NCBI GenBank assembly: GCA_035652335.1
Contig: DASRDZ010000039.1
Span: 1 to 64,000, forward strand
Origin: DASRDZ01 sp035652335
Lineage (GTDB): Bacteria; Chloroflexota; Dormibacteria; Aeolococcales; Aeolococcaceae
Length of the DNA: 64,000 nt
Direction: 5' to 3'
A program made the translations under genes and the position numbers. A model generated the notes under the pieces. The model was not told the DNA's origin. It ran no database searches and saw only the letters and a list, made by a program, of their open reading frames with translations. This document shows positions 37,697 through 46,342 of this stretch, in pieces. How positions within the stretch are numbered: the stretch's first letter is position 1; each line of letters starts with the position of its first letter.

Positions 37697-38076
37697 TCCT
37701 CGACACGACGATGCTCATCGGCGCTGAACGGCGACGCGCCAAGCTCGACGCGATCGTTCACGACGAGGACGACGTCTCGATGGCCGCCGTGACGCTTGCG
37801 GAGCTACTGGTCGGCGTTGCTCTGGCCGACGACCGGCATCGACCGAAGCGACAGGCTTTCGTCGACGACCTTGTCGCCGTCCTGCCGATCGAGACATACG
37901 ATTCGGAGGTGGCCCGAATCCACGCCGGGCTACTCGCCCACACGAGGCGTGCCGGCCGGCCCAGGGGAGCACACGATCTCATCATCGCGGCCACCGCCGT
38001 CGCGCGGAATCGTGAAGTCGTCACCTTAGACGCCACCGGTTTCGTCGATCTGCCGGGCGTCCGGTTCCGGTCGTGA
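37693..38076 (+). CDS. VapC-type PIN-domain ribonuclease toxin
   Basis: About 127 residues. The PIN acidic residues are in LDTTMLI, LAELLVG, AHDLIIAATA and TLDATGF, in the right order for a Mg2+-dependent RNase. No ATG or GTG is available at the usual place; a CTG at 37693 overlaps the antitoxin stop (CTGA) and has GGAGGAG upstream, giving the normal N-terminus LILDTT. The only in-frame ATG lies at 37630, deep in the antitoxin gene, and would add an atypical leader. The start is therefore tentative, the family assignment firm. Confidence 0.83.
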   Translation: MILDTTMLIGAERRRAKLDAIVHDEDDVSMAAVTLAELLVGVALADDRHRPKRQAFVDDLVAVLPIETYDSEVARIHAGLLAHTRRAGRPRGAHDLIIAATAVARNREVVTLDATGFVDLPGVRFRS

Positions 38077-38163
38077 CCAGGGAAGGACGGGCGGGCGAGG
38101 ATCTGCTCCCGAATGGCCATCGCAGCGAGAGAAGACACCGCGAGTGTGTAGTACGAGCCGCAG

Positions 38164-38751
38164 CTACCGCCGGGCCGGCTGGCCGCCCATGACCAGGGCC
38201 GCGACCTCGGCCAGGTTGTCGCGGTAGAGCACGCGGGGGACGCCGAACCGCTCCGCCTCGGCGGCGATGTGGGAGTCGATGAGGCGGGCGTTGCGCCAGT
38301 CCTCGTCGCTGATGCGGCGGCGCGAGTGGGTGGGGCCTGTGAGGCGGTTGCGGTGCTCCAGCGGCGCCGGGGCGGCCAGCACGATGTGCGTCGAGACGGG
38401 GATGTCCCAGTAGAGCGAGGGCAGCAGGTGCGGGCCCTCGACGACCAGCGAGGTGCCCTCCTCCTGGGCGCGGCGGATGCAGGCGACGATCGCGGAGCGC
38501 AGGCGCTCCGACTGGATGCGCAGGTGGGCGACCGGGTCGTCGGCGCGGAAGGTGAAGCTGAAGAGCTCGGGGTCGAGCTCGGGCACCGTCTCGCTGCAGA
38601 CCACCGCGCGGATGAAGCCCGTGCCGATGCGGTGGTCGAGGCCGAGCTCCGCGCAGAGGCGGTTGGCCAGCGAGGACTTGCCGGTCCCCGCCGTCCCGCC
38701 GATCAGCACGACCGGCTTGTACGGCCCCGTCCCGTTGCTGGCTGTGGTCAC
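38164..38751 (-). CDS. P-loop kinase, 2-phosphoglycerate kinase/zeta-like
   Basis: 195 residues, GTG start. Walker A is GGTAGTGKSSLA (about residue 17), a Walker-B-like VVEGPHLLP lies near 100, and an arginine-rich lid RNRLTGPTHSRRR near 140. The style is that of small-molecule kinases annotated as 2-phosphoglycerate kinase or AAA ATPases. Substrate and pathway are unknown. It is divergent from an MFS gene with about 30 bases between the starts. Confidence 0.7.
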   Translation of the reverse strand: MTTASNGTGPYKPVVLIGGTAGTGKSSLANRLCAELGLDHRIGTGFIRAVVCSETVPELDPELFSFTFRADDPVAHLRIQSERLRSAIVACIRRAQEEGTSLVVEGPHLLPSLYWDIPVSTHIVLAAPAPLEHRNRLTGPTHSRRRISDEDWRNARLIDSHIAAEAERFGVPRVLYRDNLAEVAALVMGGQPARR

Positions 38752-38774
38752 TCTCCGGTCCGGCTCCAAGCAAC

Positions 38775-38792
38775 CATAATTATGATGATCAG
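38775..38792. promoter_or_regulatory. AT-rich palindromes between kinase and MFS genes
   Basis: A perfect palindrome CATAATTATG (38775-38784) runs into TATGATGATCAGA (38781-38793). The second matches the palindrome at 42011-42023 at 11 of 13 bases. They overlap the MFS start codons and a CATAAT -10-like hexamer. This is a likely regulator site, protein unknown. Confidence 0.4.
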
Positions 38793-40131
38793 ATATTACA
38801 GGGGCCGGCAGCCGGTGCAACCTCGGACATCCCACGCCGTGGCGGCCGACGCCGCCGGGCGCGCCGCCGCGCCGCCGTGGCGGACCCAGATCGGAGTGCT
38901 CTGGTTCTCCCAGTTCTGCGTCCTCTCCGGGGCCACCTTCGTCTTCCCCTTCCTGCCCATCCTGGTCCGCACCGTCGGGGTGCGCGACCCCGCGGCCGTG
39001 GCCCTCTGGACGGGCGCCGCCGTGGCCGCCAGCCAGCTCGCCCAGGCCTTCGCCGCTCCGCTCTGGGGCCGCCTCGCCGACCGCGTCGGGCGCAAGCCGA
39101 TGCTGGTCCGGGCCACCTTCGCCCTGGCCATCCTCCTCATCGCCACCGGGCTCAGCCCCAACGTGTACTTCCTGGTGCTCTTCCGCGCCCTCACCGGCGT
39201 CTTCGCGGGCAGCGTCGCCGCCACCAACGCACTGGTGTCGACGATCGCCCCGCGCGAGAAGCTGACGCACAGCCTCGGCGTGCTGCAGAGCGGCTACTAC
39301 ATCGGCACCATGTCCGGCCCCGCGCTGGGCGCGCTGTTCGTCTCCGGATTCGGGGTGCGACCGGCCTTCTTCGTCGCCGCGGTGATGCCGGCGCTGGCGG
39401 GGATCGGGGTGAGCACACTGATCCGCGAGCAGTTCACCCGCCGCCCGCCGGGCACCCGGCGCCGCGGCACCAAGGTCGTGCTGCGGGAGGCCGGGGTCCT
39501 CAAGCCCCTGCTCACCCTGGTGGTGATGGCGCTGCTGGCCCAGGGCGTGGGCATCGGGCTGAGCGCCGCGCTGCCCCTCCGCGCCGGGGCGCTGGCGGGC
39601 TCGGCCCACGCGGCCGAGGCGGTCGGGGGCGCGGCCACCCTGCAGGCCTGCTGCGCGGCCGTCGCCGCCCTCTCGGTGGCGCGGGTGAGCCGCCGCTTCA
39701 GCTACCGCGCCGTGCTCACCTCTCTGGCCCTGCTCGGAGCCCTCGGCTACGGGCTGGTGGCGGTGGCGCCGTCCTTCGCCGTGATGCTGCTGTGCATCAG
39801 CGTGGGCGGCCTCGCCGTGGGCGGGATGCTGCCGTCGATCAACGCCATGCTCGGCACCGTCGCACCCGCCGAGGTGCGCGCCGAGGTCTTCGGCTACAGC
39901 GCCAGCGCCATGGCCGCGGGCGGCGGGACCGCACCGCTGCTGGCCGGGCTGCTGGCCGCCCGCTTCGGCACGCCGGCCCCATTCGTGATGGTCGCCGGGA
40001 TCGACCTCGCCCTGGCCGCCTGGGCGCTGAAGCGCCTGGGCCCGCGCTCGGGACTGCCCGCCTCGCCACGGCCCACGCCGCAGCTCGAGGCGGTGGCGCC
40101 GACCGAGCCCATGGCCCCGCTGGCGACCTAG
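38782..40131 (+). CDS. MFS transporter
   Basis: 449 residues with about 12 membrane segments. The MFS motif A is in GRLADRVGRKPML (about residue 98); a GPALGALF motif lies in segment five. The pattern is that of DHA1-type drug or metabolite exporters. Two adjacent ATGs (38782 and 38785) lie in the palindromic promoter, so a leaderless transcript is possible; a GTG at 38839 is an alternative start still before the first segment. It converges on a hypothetical gene with a 4-base overlap. Confidence 0.85.
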   Translation: MMIRYYRGRQPVQPRTSHAVAADAAGRAAAPPWRTQIGVLWFSQFCVLSGATFVFPFLPILVRTVGVRDPAAVALWTGAAVAASQLAQAFAAPLWGRLADRVGRKPMLVRATFALAILLIATGLSPNVYFLVLFRALTGVFAGSVAATNALVSTIAPREKLTHSLGVLQSGYYIGTMSGPALGALFVSGFGVRPAFFVAAVMPALAGIGVSTLIREQFTRRPPGTRRRGTKVVLREAGVLKPLLTLVVMALLAQGVGIGLSAALPLRAGALAGSAHAAEAVGGAATLQACCAAVAALSVARVSRRFSYRAVLTSLALLGALGYGLVAVAPSFAVMLLCISVGGLAVGGMLPSINAMLGTVAPAEVRAEVFGYSASAMAAGGGTAPLLAGLLAARFGTPAPFVMVAGIDLALAAWALKRLGPRSGLPASPRPTPQLEAVAPTEPMAPLAT

Positions 40132-40703
40132 CGGGTCGCGCTCGCCGGCACCGCGGTCTCCGCCGCTGAGAACGACTGCTCGACGCCCACCAGCTCCTCG
40201 TCGGTGAGCGCCGCCAGGGCGCGGTCGAAGGCGCGGTGGAACGACTCGACGTCGTCGGGATACAGCGCGGCGCCCTGCAAGGCGGCGTCGAGCGGCTGCA
40301 GCAGTGCCGCCGACACCTGCGGGTCCTGCCGCAGCGCCCTGACGCGGTCCTCGGGCGGGCGCGACTGGAGGCCAGGTCGCACCTCGTCGATGTGTCGCAG
40401 CAGCGTGCTGAGGGCCTGCAGCGTCGTCGCGTCGGCCGCGGTGCAGGTGACGTCGAAGACCTTGCCGTCGAGGCGCATGTCCATCTTCAGCACCTCACCG
40501 CGCGGGGTCAGCGGCGGCGGTGACTTGATGGCCAGGTGGAAGCCGAGTCGCGCCCAGGTGCGCCAGACCTCGGGGTCGCGGCCCAGCCCGCTCGAGGTGA
40601 AGGCGAGCGCGTAGTAGAAGTGCTCGATCCCCTTGCAGAACTCCCAGAACTGCGTGCTCAGCGCAGCGCGCTCGCTGCTGACCGCCAGTCTCAGCTCAGC
40701 CAT
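40128..40703 (-). CDS. Hypothetical protein
   Basis: 191 residues, no signal peptide or membrane segment and no recognised family. It has an aromatic N-terminal part (FWEFCKGIEHFYYALAF) and a helical, charged C-terminal half. Codon use is that of the neighbours, so it is a real gene. It follows the amidohydrolase gene by 16 bases and is probably its operon partner. Confidence 0.7.
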   Translation of the reverse strand: MAELRLAVSSERAALSTQFWEFCKGIEHFYYALAFTSSGLGRDPEVWRTWARLGFHLAIKSPPPLTPRGEVLKMDMRLDGKVFDVTCTAADATTLQALSTLLRHIDEVRPGLQSRPPEDRVRALRQDPQVSAALLQPLDAALQGAALYPDDVESFHRAFDRALAALTDEELVGVEQSFSAAETAVPASATR

Positions 40704-40719
40704 GGCTGCAACTCCCGTC

Positions 40720-41874
40720 TCACGGCGTGGGCGTCAGCTCGCGCTCGGCGTCGAGGCTGAAGAACTCGATGACGTTGTCGCGGAGCACCTGGCGCCGCTC
40801 GTTCTCGGGCACTCCGTCGAACAGCTCGGGGAGGATTCTCCGGGTGTGCGGGAATGTGGTCTCGCTGTGGGGGAAGTCGGTGCCCCACATCAGCATCTCC
40901 AGGCCGATGTAGTGGCGGAACTCCATCGCCATGCGGTCCTGGATGAAGCTGAAGCGGCAGTGGTCGCGGTAGTACTGGCTGGGCAGCTTGCTGAGGGGGA
41001 CGTCGAAGTACCGGTACCAGCGCATGTAGAACTCGTCCATGCGCCCGCTGAGCTGGTACGGCAGCCATCCCGCATGCGTCTCCGCGAAGTAGAACCTGAT
41101 GCCAGGGAAGCGGTCGAAGACGCCCGACGCCATCAGCTTGCCGATGCAGGCGCCCACGCCGAGCCCCGGCATGCCGACGGTGGCCAGCTCGGCGGTGAGG
41201 CCGGTGGGGCTCTGGATGGTCCCGCCGCCGAAGCTGCCGTGCGGCGACAGCTTCATGTCCATCTCCAGCGCCGCCGCCCAGAAGCGGTCGTCCTCCGGCG
41301 CCGGGTCGTCGCTGCCGTTGGGCCAGGCGCTGAGGCAGATCGAGCGCAGCCCGATCTCCTGTGCGTGCTGCATCTCGGCGATGGCGTCGTCGACGCCGGT
41401 GGCGGGGACCATGGCGTTGCCGATCAGCCGGTCGGGGGCCACCGCGCAGTACTCGAGTCCGAGGAAGTCGTTGTAGGCGCGGATGATCGAGCGGTAGGCG
41501 TCGGGGTTGCGCTTGGCCAGCGGTCGGATCAGGCCGCCCATGAACACCGGCGGGTAGAGCACCTCGGCGGAGATGCCGTCGAGGTCCTGCTCGCGCAGTC
41601 GCTGCACCGCGTTGCCGGTGCCCGGACGGGGTGAGCCGTCGGGGTGGAAGTAGGTGCCCGCCGTCGCCGGGGTGAACTCGTCGAAGCGAAGGCCGCAGTA
41701 CAGGTTGCCGACGTTGTCGTGGGCCAGCTCCTCGTTGACGACCCACCACTGGCTGCCGTCGTCCTTGTCGACGAGCTTGGGGGCGAAGTCCCGGTGCGAG
41801 GCGGGAACCCGCCGTTCGAAGTCGAGCGGGGTCTCGACATGCCCGTCCGCCGAGATGACCTCGTAGCGCGCCAT
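40720..41874 (-). CDS. Amidohydrolase-2 family protein (ACMSD-like)
   Basis: 384 residues. The N-terminal SADGHVETP carries the metal-binding DxH-type motif, a further His is in FAETHAGWLP (about residue 265), and the C-terminal Asp is in MWGTDFPHSE (about residue 330). These belong to the decarboxylase/hydrolase branch of the metal-dependent hydrolases, which act on aromatic or unsaturated carboxylic acids. GAGGAG lies upstream of the ATG. A related gene is cut by the right edge of the window. It is divergent from the CoA-transferase fusion, in line with a shared degradation pathway. Confidence 0.85.
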   Translation of the reverse strand: MARYEVISADGHVETPLDFERRVPASHRDFAPKLVDKDDGSQWWVVNEELAHDNVGNLYCGLRFDEFTPATAGTYFHPDGSPRPGTGNAVQRLREQDLDGISAEVLYPPVFMGGLIRPLAKRNPDAYRSIIRAYNDFLGLEYCAVAPDRLIGNAMVPATGVDDAIAEMQHAQEIGLRSICLSAWPNGSDDPAPEDDRFWAAALEMDMKLSPHGSFGGGTIQSPTGLTAELATVGMPGLGVGACIGKLMASGVFDRFPGIRFYFAETHAGWLPYQLSGRMDEFYMRWYRYFDVPLSKLPSQYYRDHCRFSFIQDRMAMEFRHYIGLEMLMWGTDFPHSETTFPHTRRILPELFDGVPENERRQVLRDNVIEFFSLDAERELTPTP

Positions 41875-41996
41875 CGGGCTCTCCTCAGGGACAATCCCTA
41901 TAGACCATCATCAGGAATGCTGGGCCGAATCATAGCGCCGCGGCGGGCGCGGCGGAAGGGGCCCCGGGCGCGCGCCGGAAACCCGCCTGGCGGGTC

Positions 41997-42025
41997 TTGT
42001 CGGCCCTCCATATGATGTTCATAAT
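41997..42025 (+). promoter_or_regulatory. Promoter with palindrome TATGATGTTCATA
   Basis: TTGTCG (41997-42002) and CATAAT (42020-42025) are spaced by 17 bases and would start transcription about 56 bases before the CoA-transferase fusion. The perfect palindrome TATGA-TGT-TCATA (42011-42023) covers the -10 end. A very similar palindrome lies at 48504-48516. A repressor binding site is likely. Confidence 0.5.
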
Positions 42026-42087
42026 AATGAGCGATCTGTCCTGCGGGACCCCATGCAGCCGCGCTCGCCGGAGGAGTCGACGACGCC

Positions 42088-44496
42088 GTGACCCAAGCAC
42101 TCGAAGGCATCCGCATCCTCGACTTCACCGGGGGGATGGCCGGCCCCCTGGCCACCATGATCCTCGCCGACTACGGCGCCGAGGTCATCCGCGTCGAGCC
42201 CGCCGGCGGCGACCCGATGTGGACCCATCCCGCCTACCTGCTCTGGAATCGGGGCAAGAAGAGCGTCGAGCTCGACCTCGCCTCCGCCGACGGGCGCAGC
42301 AGGGCGCACGAGCTGATCCGCGGCGCCGACGTGCTCGTCGAGAGCCTCCCTCCCGGCGAGGCCGACGCCCTGGGCATCGGCTACACGGCTGCGCAGGGGC
42401 TGAATCCCGCGCTGGTGTACGTCTCCATCTCCGCCTTCGGGCAGGAGGGCCCCTACCGCAACCTCAAGGCGTACGACGGCATCGTCAACGCCAAGTCGGG
42501 GCGCATGCGCGACCAGCCGGGGTGGCAGGAGAACCGCCCCATCTACCGCGCCGTCAACGACACCTCGTACCACACGGCGATGTTCACCGTGCAGTCGATC
42601 TGCGCCGCGCTGCGTGTGGTGCAGCTCACCGGTCGTGGTCAGCGGCTCAGCACCTCGCTGCTGCGCGGCACCACCTCGCCGAACAACCCCTGGCGCAGGT
42701 TCGAGGGTGAGGAGTTCCCGCCGGTCGCCTATCCCGTGCAGCGGCGCGAGACCGACCCCAAGACGGGCATGCCGGGCAACATGTGCTTCGAGACCAAGGA
42801 CGGTCGCTGGATCATGCACGCGCACGTGCAGGTGCCCCTCTTCAAGGCGTGGATCACGGCGATCGGCTTCGACTGGATCTGGGACGACCCGCGCTTCGCC
42901 AAGGCACCGCAGTTCACCGACGACGCCGACCGCATCACCCTCAACGAGCTGATCATGGCGCGGATGAAGGAGAAGACGGCGGCCGAGTGGATGGAGATCT
43001 ACGTCGCCAACCCCGACTGCTGCGGCGAGATCATGGAGACGACGCAGGAGGCGCTGCGCCATCCGCAGTTCGTCCACAACGGGCACGTCGTCGAGGTCGA
43101 CGACCCGCGCGTCGGCCGCATGACGCAGCTCGGCGCCTTCGTCCGCATGTCGGAGACGCCCGCGCAGATCGGCACGCCCGCGCCCTCACCGGGACAGCAC
43201 ACGCGCGAGGTGCTCGACGCCGCCCCGCGGCAGCGCGCGGCGAGCGCGCCGGTGGGCGGCAACCCGCGCCGCCCGCTGGAGGGCGTGACCACCCTGGAGC
43301 TGGCGGCCTGGCTGGCGGCGCCCTTCAGCGGCGCGCTGCTCGCCGACCTCGGTGCTCGCGTCATCAAGGTCGAGCCGCTCACCGGCGACCCCTTCCGCTT
43401 CATGCCCACCAACGAGAACATGATCCGCTGCATGCAGGGCAAGCAGTCGATCGCGATCGACCTCAAGCAGAAGGAAGGCCAGGAGATCCTGCACAAGCTG
43501 GTGGCCCGCGCCGACGCGCTGATGCACAACTTCCGTCCCGACGTGCCGCCGCGGCTGGCCCTCGACTACGAGACGCTGCAGAAGGTCAATCCGGGACTCG
43601 TCTACCTCTACGCCGGGTCCTACGGCTCCACCGGTGCGCACTCCGCCCGTGCCGCCTTCAACCCCACCATGGGGGCGCTCACCGGCAACTCGGTGTTCCA
43701 GTCGGGTGACGGCAACATCCCCATTGGCGACCAGTCGCCCGACCCCATCAGCGGCAGCGGCGTGGGCACCGCGCTGATGCTCGGCCTCGCCGCCAAGTGG
43801 CGCACCGGCAAGGGGCAGTACATGGAGACGACGATGATGAACTCGATCGTCTACTGCAACTCCGACGACGCCTTCAGCTACGAGGGCAAGCCGCCGCGGC
43901 GCACCGCCGACCACCGGCAGCTCGGCCTCGAGGCCACCTACCGTCTCTACGAGTGCAGGGGAGGCTCGTGGGTGTTCCTCGCCGCCCAGCCCGACGGCGA
44001 CTTCCGCGCGCTGTGCGCCGGCATCGGGCGCGACGACATCGCCGGCGACTCGCGCTTCGCCACCTGGCCGCGCCGCTACGAGAACCGCGCCGCGCTCGGC
44101 GAGCTGCTGGAGCCGGTCTTCGCGCAGCGCACCGCTGCGGAATGGGAGCAGCAGCTCACCGCGGCCGACGTCGGCTGCGTCGTCGCCGACGGCCCCGGGC
44201 ACAAGCGCTTCCTCCACGAGGACCCGCACACCAGCGCCATCGGCTTCATGGTGCCGACGCAGCATCCCATGTACGCGGCGCAGGCGCCGGAGGGCAGGTA
44301 CCACCGCCACGGGCCGGAGGTGGAGTTCTCGGAGACACCGTGCCAGCCGGGGCTGCCCATGGTCGCCCTCGGCGAGCACACCAAGCAGATCCTCAGCGAG
44401 CTGGGGTATTCGGAGCAGGACATGCAACGTCTCAAGGAGGCCGGCGTGATCGGCTGGGCAGCCGACGCCGAGACCCTGGTGGGGGCGACTGCCTGA
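42088..44496 (+). CDS. Tandem fused CaiB/BaiF (family III) CoA-transferase
   Basis: 802 residues made of two CoA-transferase domains in one chain: the first (about 1-375) starts with GIRILDFTGGMAGPLATMILADYGAEVIRVE, and the second (about 390-795) with GVTTLELAAWLAAPFSGALLADLGARVIKVE, in outline. Both halves keep the N-terminal family landmark; the second has ENMIRCMQGKQSIAIDLK and NFRPDV. In the first half the equivalent stretch is SLPPGEADALG, so the halves may differ in activity. Family III enzymes move CoA between carboxylic acids. GTG start with GGAGGAG upstream. DUF35 and thiolase-like genes follow within a few bases. Confidence 0.88.
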   Translation: MTQALEGIRILDFTGGMAGPLATMILADYGAEVIRVEPAGGDPMWTHPAYLLWNRGKKSVELDLASADGRSRAHELIRGADVLVESLPPGEADALGIGYTAAQGLNPALVYVSISAFGQEGPYRNLKAYDGIVNAKSGRMRDQPGWQENRPIYRAVNDTSYHTAMFTVQSICAALRVVQLTGRGQRLSTSLLRGTTSPNNPWRRFEGEEFPPVAYPVQRRETDPKTGMPGNMCFETKDGRWIMHAHVQVPLFKAWITAIGFDWIWDDPRFAKAPQFTDDADRITLNELIMARMKEKTAAEWMEIYVANPDCCGEIMETTQEALRHPQFVHNGHVVEVDDPRVGRMTQLGAFVRMSETPAQIGTPAPSPGQHTREVLDAAPRQRAASAPVGGNPRRPLEGVTTLELAAWLAAPFSGALLADLGARVIKVEPLTGDPFRFMPTNENMIRCMQGKQSIAIDLKQKEGQEILHKLVARADALMHNFRPDVPPRLALDYETLQKVNPGLVYLYAGSYGSTGAHSARAAFNPTMGALTGNSVFQSGDGNIPIGDQSPDPISGSGVGTALMLGLAAKWRTGKGQYMETTMMNSIVYCNSDDAFSYEGKPPRRTADHRQLGLEATYRLYECRGGSWVFLAAQPDGDFRALCAGIGRDDIAGDSRFATWPRRYENRAALGELLEPVFAQRTAAEWEQQLTAADVGCVVADGPGHKRFLHEDPHTSAIGFMVPTQHPMYAAQAPEGRYHRHGPEVEFSETPCQPGLPMVALGEHTKQILSELGYSEQDMQRLKEAGVIGWAADAETLVGATA

Positions 44497-44497
44497 G

Positions 44498-44950
44498 ATG
44501 GCCGAGACGCCCACCCTCAGCGGACGCATCGTCGACAACCTGCGTCCCCTTCCCGTTCCCAACGACCTCAACCGTCCCTTCTGGGAGGCGACGAGCCAGG
44601 GCCGCCTCGACATCCAGCGCTGCCAGAAGTGCGGCACGTACTTCCATCCCCCACTCCCCTTCTGCGACATCTGCGACGGTCGCGACCTGCGCTTCGAGAC
44701 GGTGAGCGGGCGCGGCGCCATCTACACCTTCACCCGTGTCCGCGCCAACCGCATGCCGGCCTTCGCCGAGGCCACGCCCTACGCCTACGTCGAGGTCGAG
44801 CTGGCCGAGCAGCCGGGCGCCTTCATGGTCTGCAACATGAGCAGCACCCCCTACGAGAGGTTGCGCGTCGGCGCGCCCGTGCGGGTGACCTTCGTCGACA
44901 TCGGCGACGGCATCATGCTGCCCGACTTCGAGCTCGCGGAGGGCGCGTGA
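44498..44950 (+). CDS. DUF35 zinc-ribbon/OB-fold protein (ChsH2/acyl-CoA-associated type)
   Basis: 150 residues. The zinc ribbon is CQKCGTYFHPPLPFCDIC (about residues 42-60), followed by an OB-fold with GRGAIYTFTRVR. Such proteins pair with thiolase-fold partners and are needed for their activity, for example in sterol side-chain retro-aldolases. It lies one base after the CoA-transferase stop and overlaps the thiolase-like start. A subunit role with that protein is likely. Confidence 0.9.
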   Translation: MAETPTLSGRIVDNLRPLPVPNDLNRPFWEATSQGRLDIQRCQKCGTYFHPPLPFCDICDGRDLRFETVSGRGAIYTFTRVRANRMPAFAEATPYAYVEVELAEQPGAFMVCNMSSTPYERLRVGAPVRVTFVDIGDGIMLPDFELAEGA

Positions 44951-46203
44951 TGGCAACCGCCAACGGCAGGTTCGGCAAGCCCAAGGTGGCCGTGCTCGGC
45001 ATCGGCTACTCGCGCATCAGCCGCGACCCGCTCCCCGAGGGACGCGTCGTCGGCGACGAGTGCGTCGAGGCCTGCCAGGCGGCGATCGCCGACGCCGGCC
45101 TGACCACCAAGGACATCGACGGGATCACCAGCTTCGTCGAGGACTCCAGCCCCGCCATCGACGGGGTCACCGCGGTGACGCCGCAGTACATCTGGCGGCG
45201 CCTGGGCCTCGACATAACCTGGGGCGAGGTCAACAACAAGTTCGTCGGCGGCTCGCTGATCGAGGCGCAGAACGCCATCGCCGGCGGGGCCTGCCGCTTC
45301 GCCCTCGTCTGGCGCGCGGTCGACGACCCGCGCCTGCCCACGCGCCGGCCGGCCACCGACGGGAACGCGCCGCGGCCCCGCGCGGCCGGCGACTCCGCCT
45401 TCACCGCGCCCTACGGGCCGGTGGGCGGATTCATCATGGGCGGCCACTCGCAGACGGCGATGCGCTACTTCTCGCTGACCGGCGCGACCCGGGAGCACAT
45501 GGCCAGGCACATCGTGCGCAACCGCCGCAACGCGCTGCTCAACGAGAAGAGCTACTGGGCCATCAACAAGCCCGAGCAGCTGAGCGTCGACGACTACATG
45601 AACGCGCGCATGGTCGCCGACCCGCTCTGCCTCTACGACTGCGACATCCCGGTGCGCGGCTGCATCGCCTACGTGCTCGGGCCCGCCGAGGCCGCCCAGG
45701 ACCTCGACCACGGCGCCGCCTACATCAAGGCGTTCGCCAAGGAGTGGATCGGTCCGCGCGGCGCGCAGCCCTTCTACCACGGCGGCGGCCGCATGCTGAA
45801 GGGCGCCCTGGAGGACAACAACGACCTGCCGCCGCTGATGCGGCGCCATCTCTGGGAGCCGGCGGGGCTGGAGCCGTCGGACATGTCGACGGTCAACGTC
45901 TACGACGGGTTCAGCATCATCAGCTGGCTGTGGCTGGAGGCGCTCGGCATCTGCGGCATCGGCGAGGCCTTCGAATACGTCCAGGGTGACCACAACGAGA
46001 TCGGCGGCAGCATGCCGCTCAACACCAGCGGTGGCCACCTCGCGGAAGGTGCCCTGGCCGGGGCGCCGCATTACGCCGAGGCGGCGCTGCAGTGCATGGG
46101 CAGGGCCGGTGCGCGCCAGGTCAAGGACTGCCGCTACGCGCTGGCCGCCACCGACCGCCCCACCCGGGCACAGGTGATCATCTTCAGCTCAGAGCCGAAC
46201 TGA
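44950..46203 (+). CDS. Thiolase-fold lipid-transfer-type protein, probable retro-aldolase
   Basis: 417 residues; ATG at 44950 (a GTG directly before it is also possible). The thiolase fold is clear (VAVLGIGYS, DAGLTTKDIDGI, NVYDGFSIISWLWLEALGICG, LNTSGGHLAEG). The nucleophilic Cys of thiolases is absent: the segment reads NNKFVGGSLIEAQNAI. The GHP motif near the C-terminus is also lost (EGALAGAPHY). These are features of the Ltp2-type proteins that work with a DUF35 partner as acyl-CoA retro-aldolases. The reaction is inferred from this analogy. It ends the operon and is followed by a hairpin terminator. Confidence 0.85.
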   Translation: MATANGRFGKPKVAVLGIGYSRISRDPLPEGRVVGDECVEACQAAIADAGLTTKDIDGITSFVEDSSPAIDGVTAVTPQYIWRRLGLDITWGEVNNKFVGGSLIEAQNAIAGGACRFALVWRAVDDPRLPTRRPATDGNAPRPRAAGDSAFTAPYGPVGGFIMGGHSQTAMRYFSLTGATREHMARHIVRNRRNALLNEKSYWAINKPEQLSVDDYMNARMVADPLCLYDCDIPVRGCIAYVLGPAEAAQDLDHGAAYIKAFAKEWIGPRGAQPFYHGGGRMLKGALEDNNDLPPLMRRHLWEPAGLEPSDMSTVNVYDGFSIISWLWLEALGICGIGEAFEYVQGDHNEIGGSMPLNTSGGHLAEGALAGAPHYAEAALQCMGRAGARQVKDCRYALAATDRPTRAQVIIFSSEPN

Positions 46204-46219
46204 CCGCGGTTCGGCGAAA

Positions 46220-46252
46220 GGGGGTGACGGGAACGGCGTCCCCGTCACCCCC
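46220..46252. terminator. Bidirectional hairpin terminator candidate
   Basis: A perfect 12-bp stem GGGGGTGACGGG/CCCGTCACCCCC with a 9-base loop lies between the convergent thiolase-like and MFS efflux genes. No T run follows on either strand, which is common in high-GC genomes. Confidence 0.65.
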
Positions 46253-46342
46253 GCCCAAGGGTGGCGGCGGCGCCCGGCAGCGCCACCACCACCTGGCACG
46301 CAGCGCCTGCGGGCCGGTCGGGACGCCGGTCCGGCCTGCGGC

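Noticed and set aside
41981..41995. ACCCGC/GCGGGT hairpin in front of the CoA-transferase promoter as a terminator or riboswitch
   Set aside because: The stem is only 6 bp with a 3-base loop and no conserved riboswitch pattern surrounds it; left unannotated.
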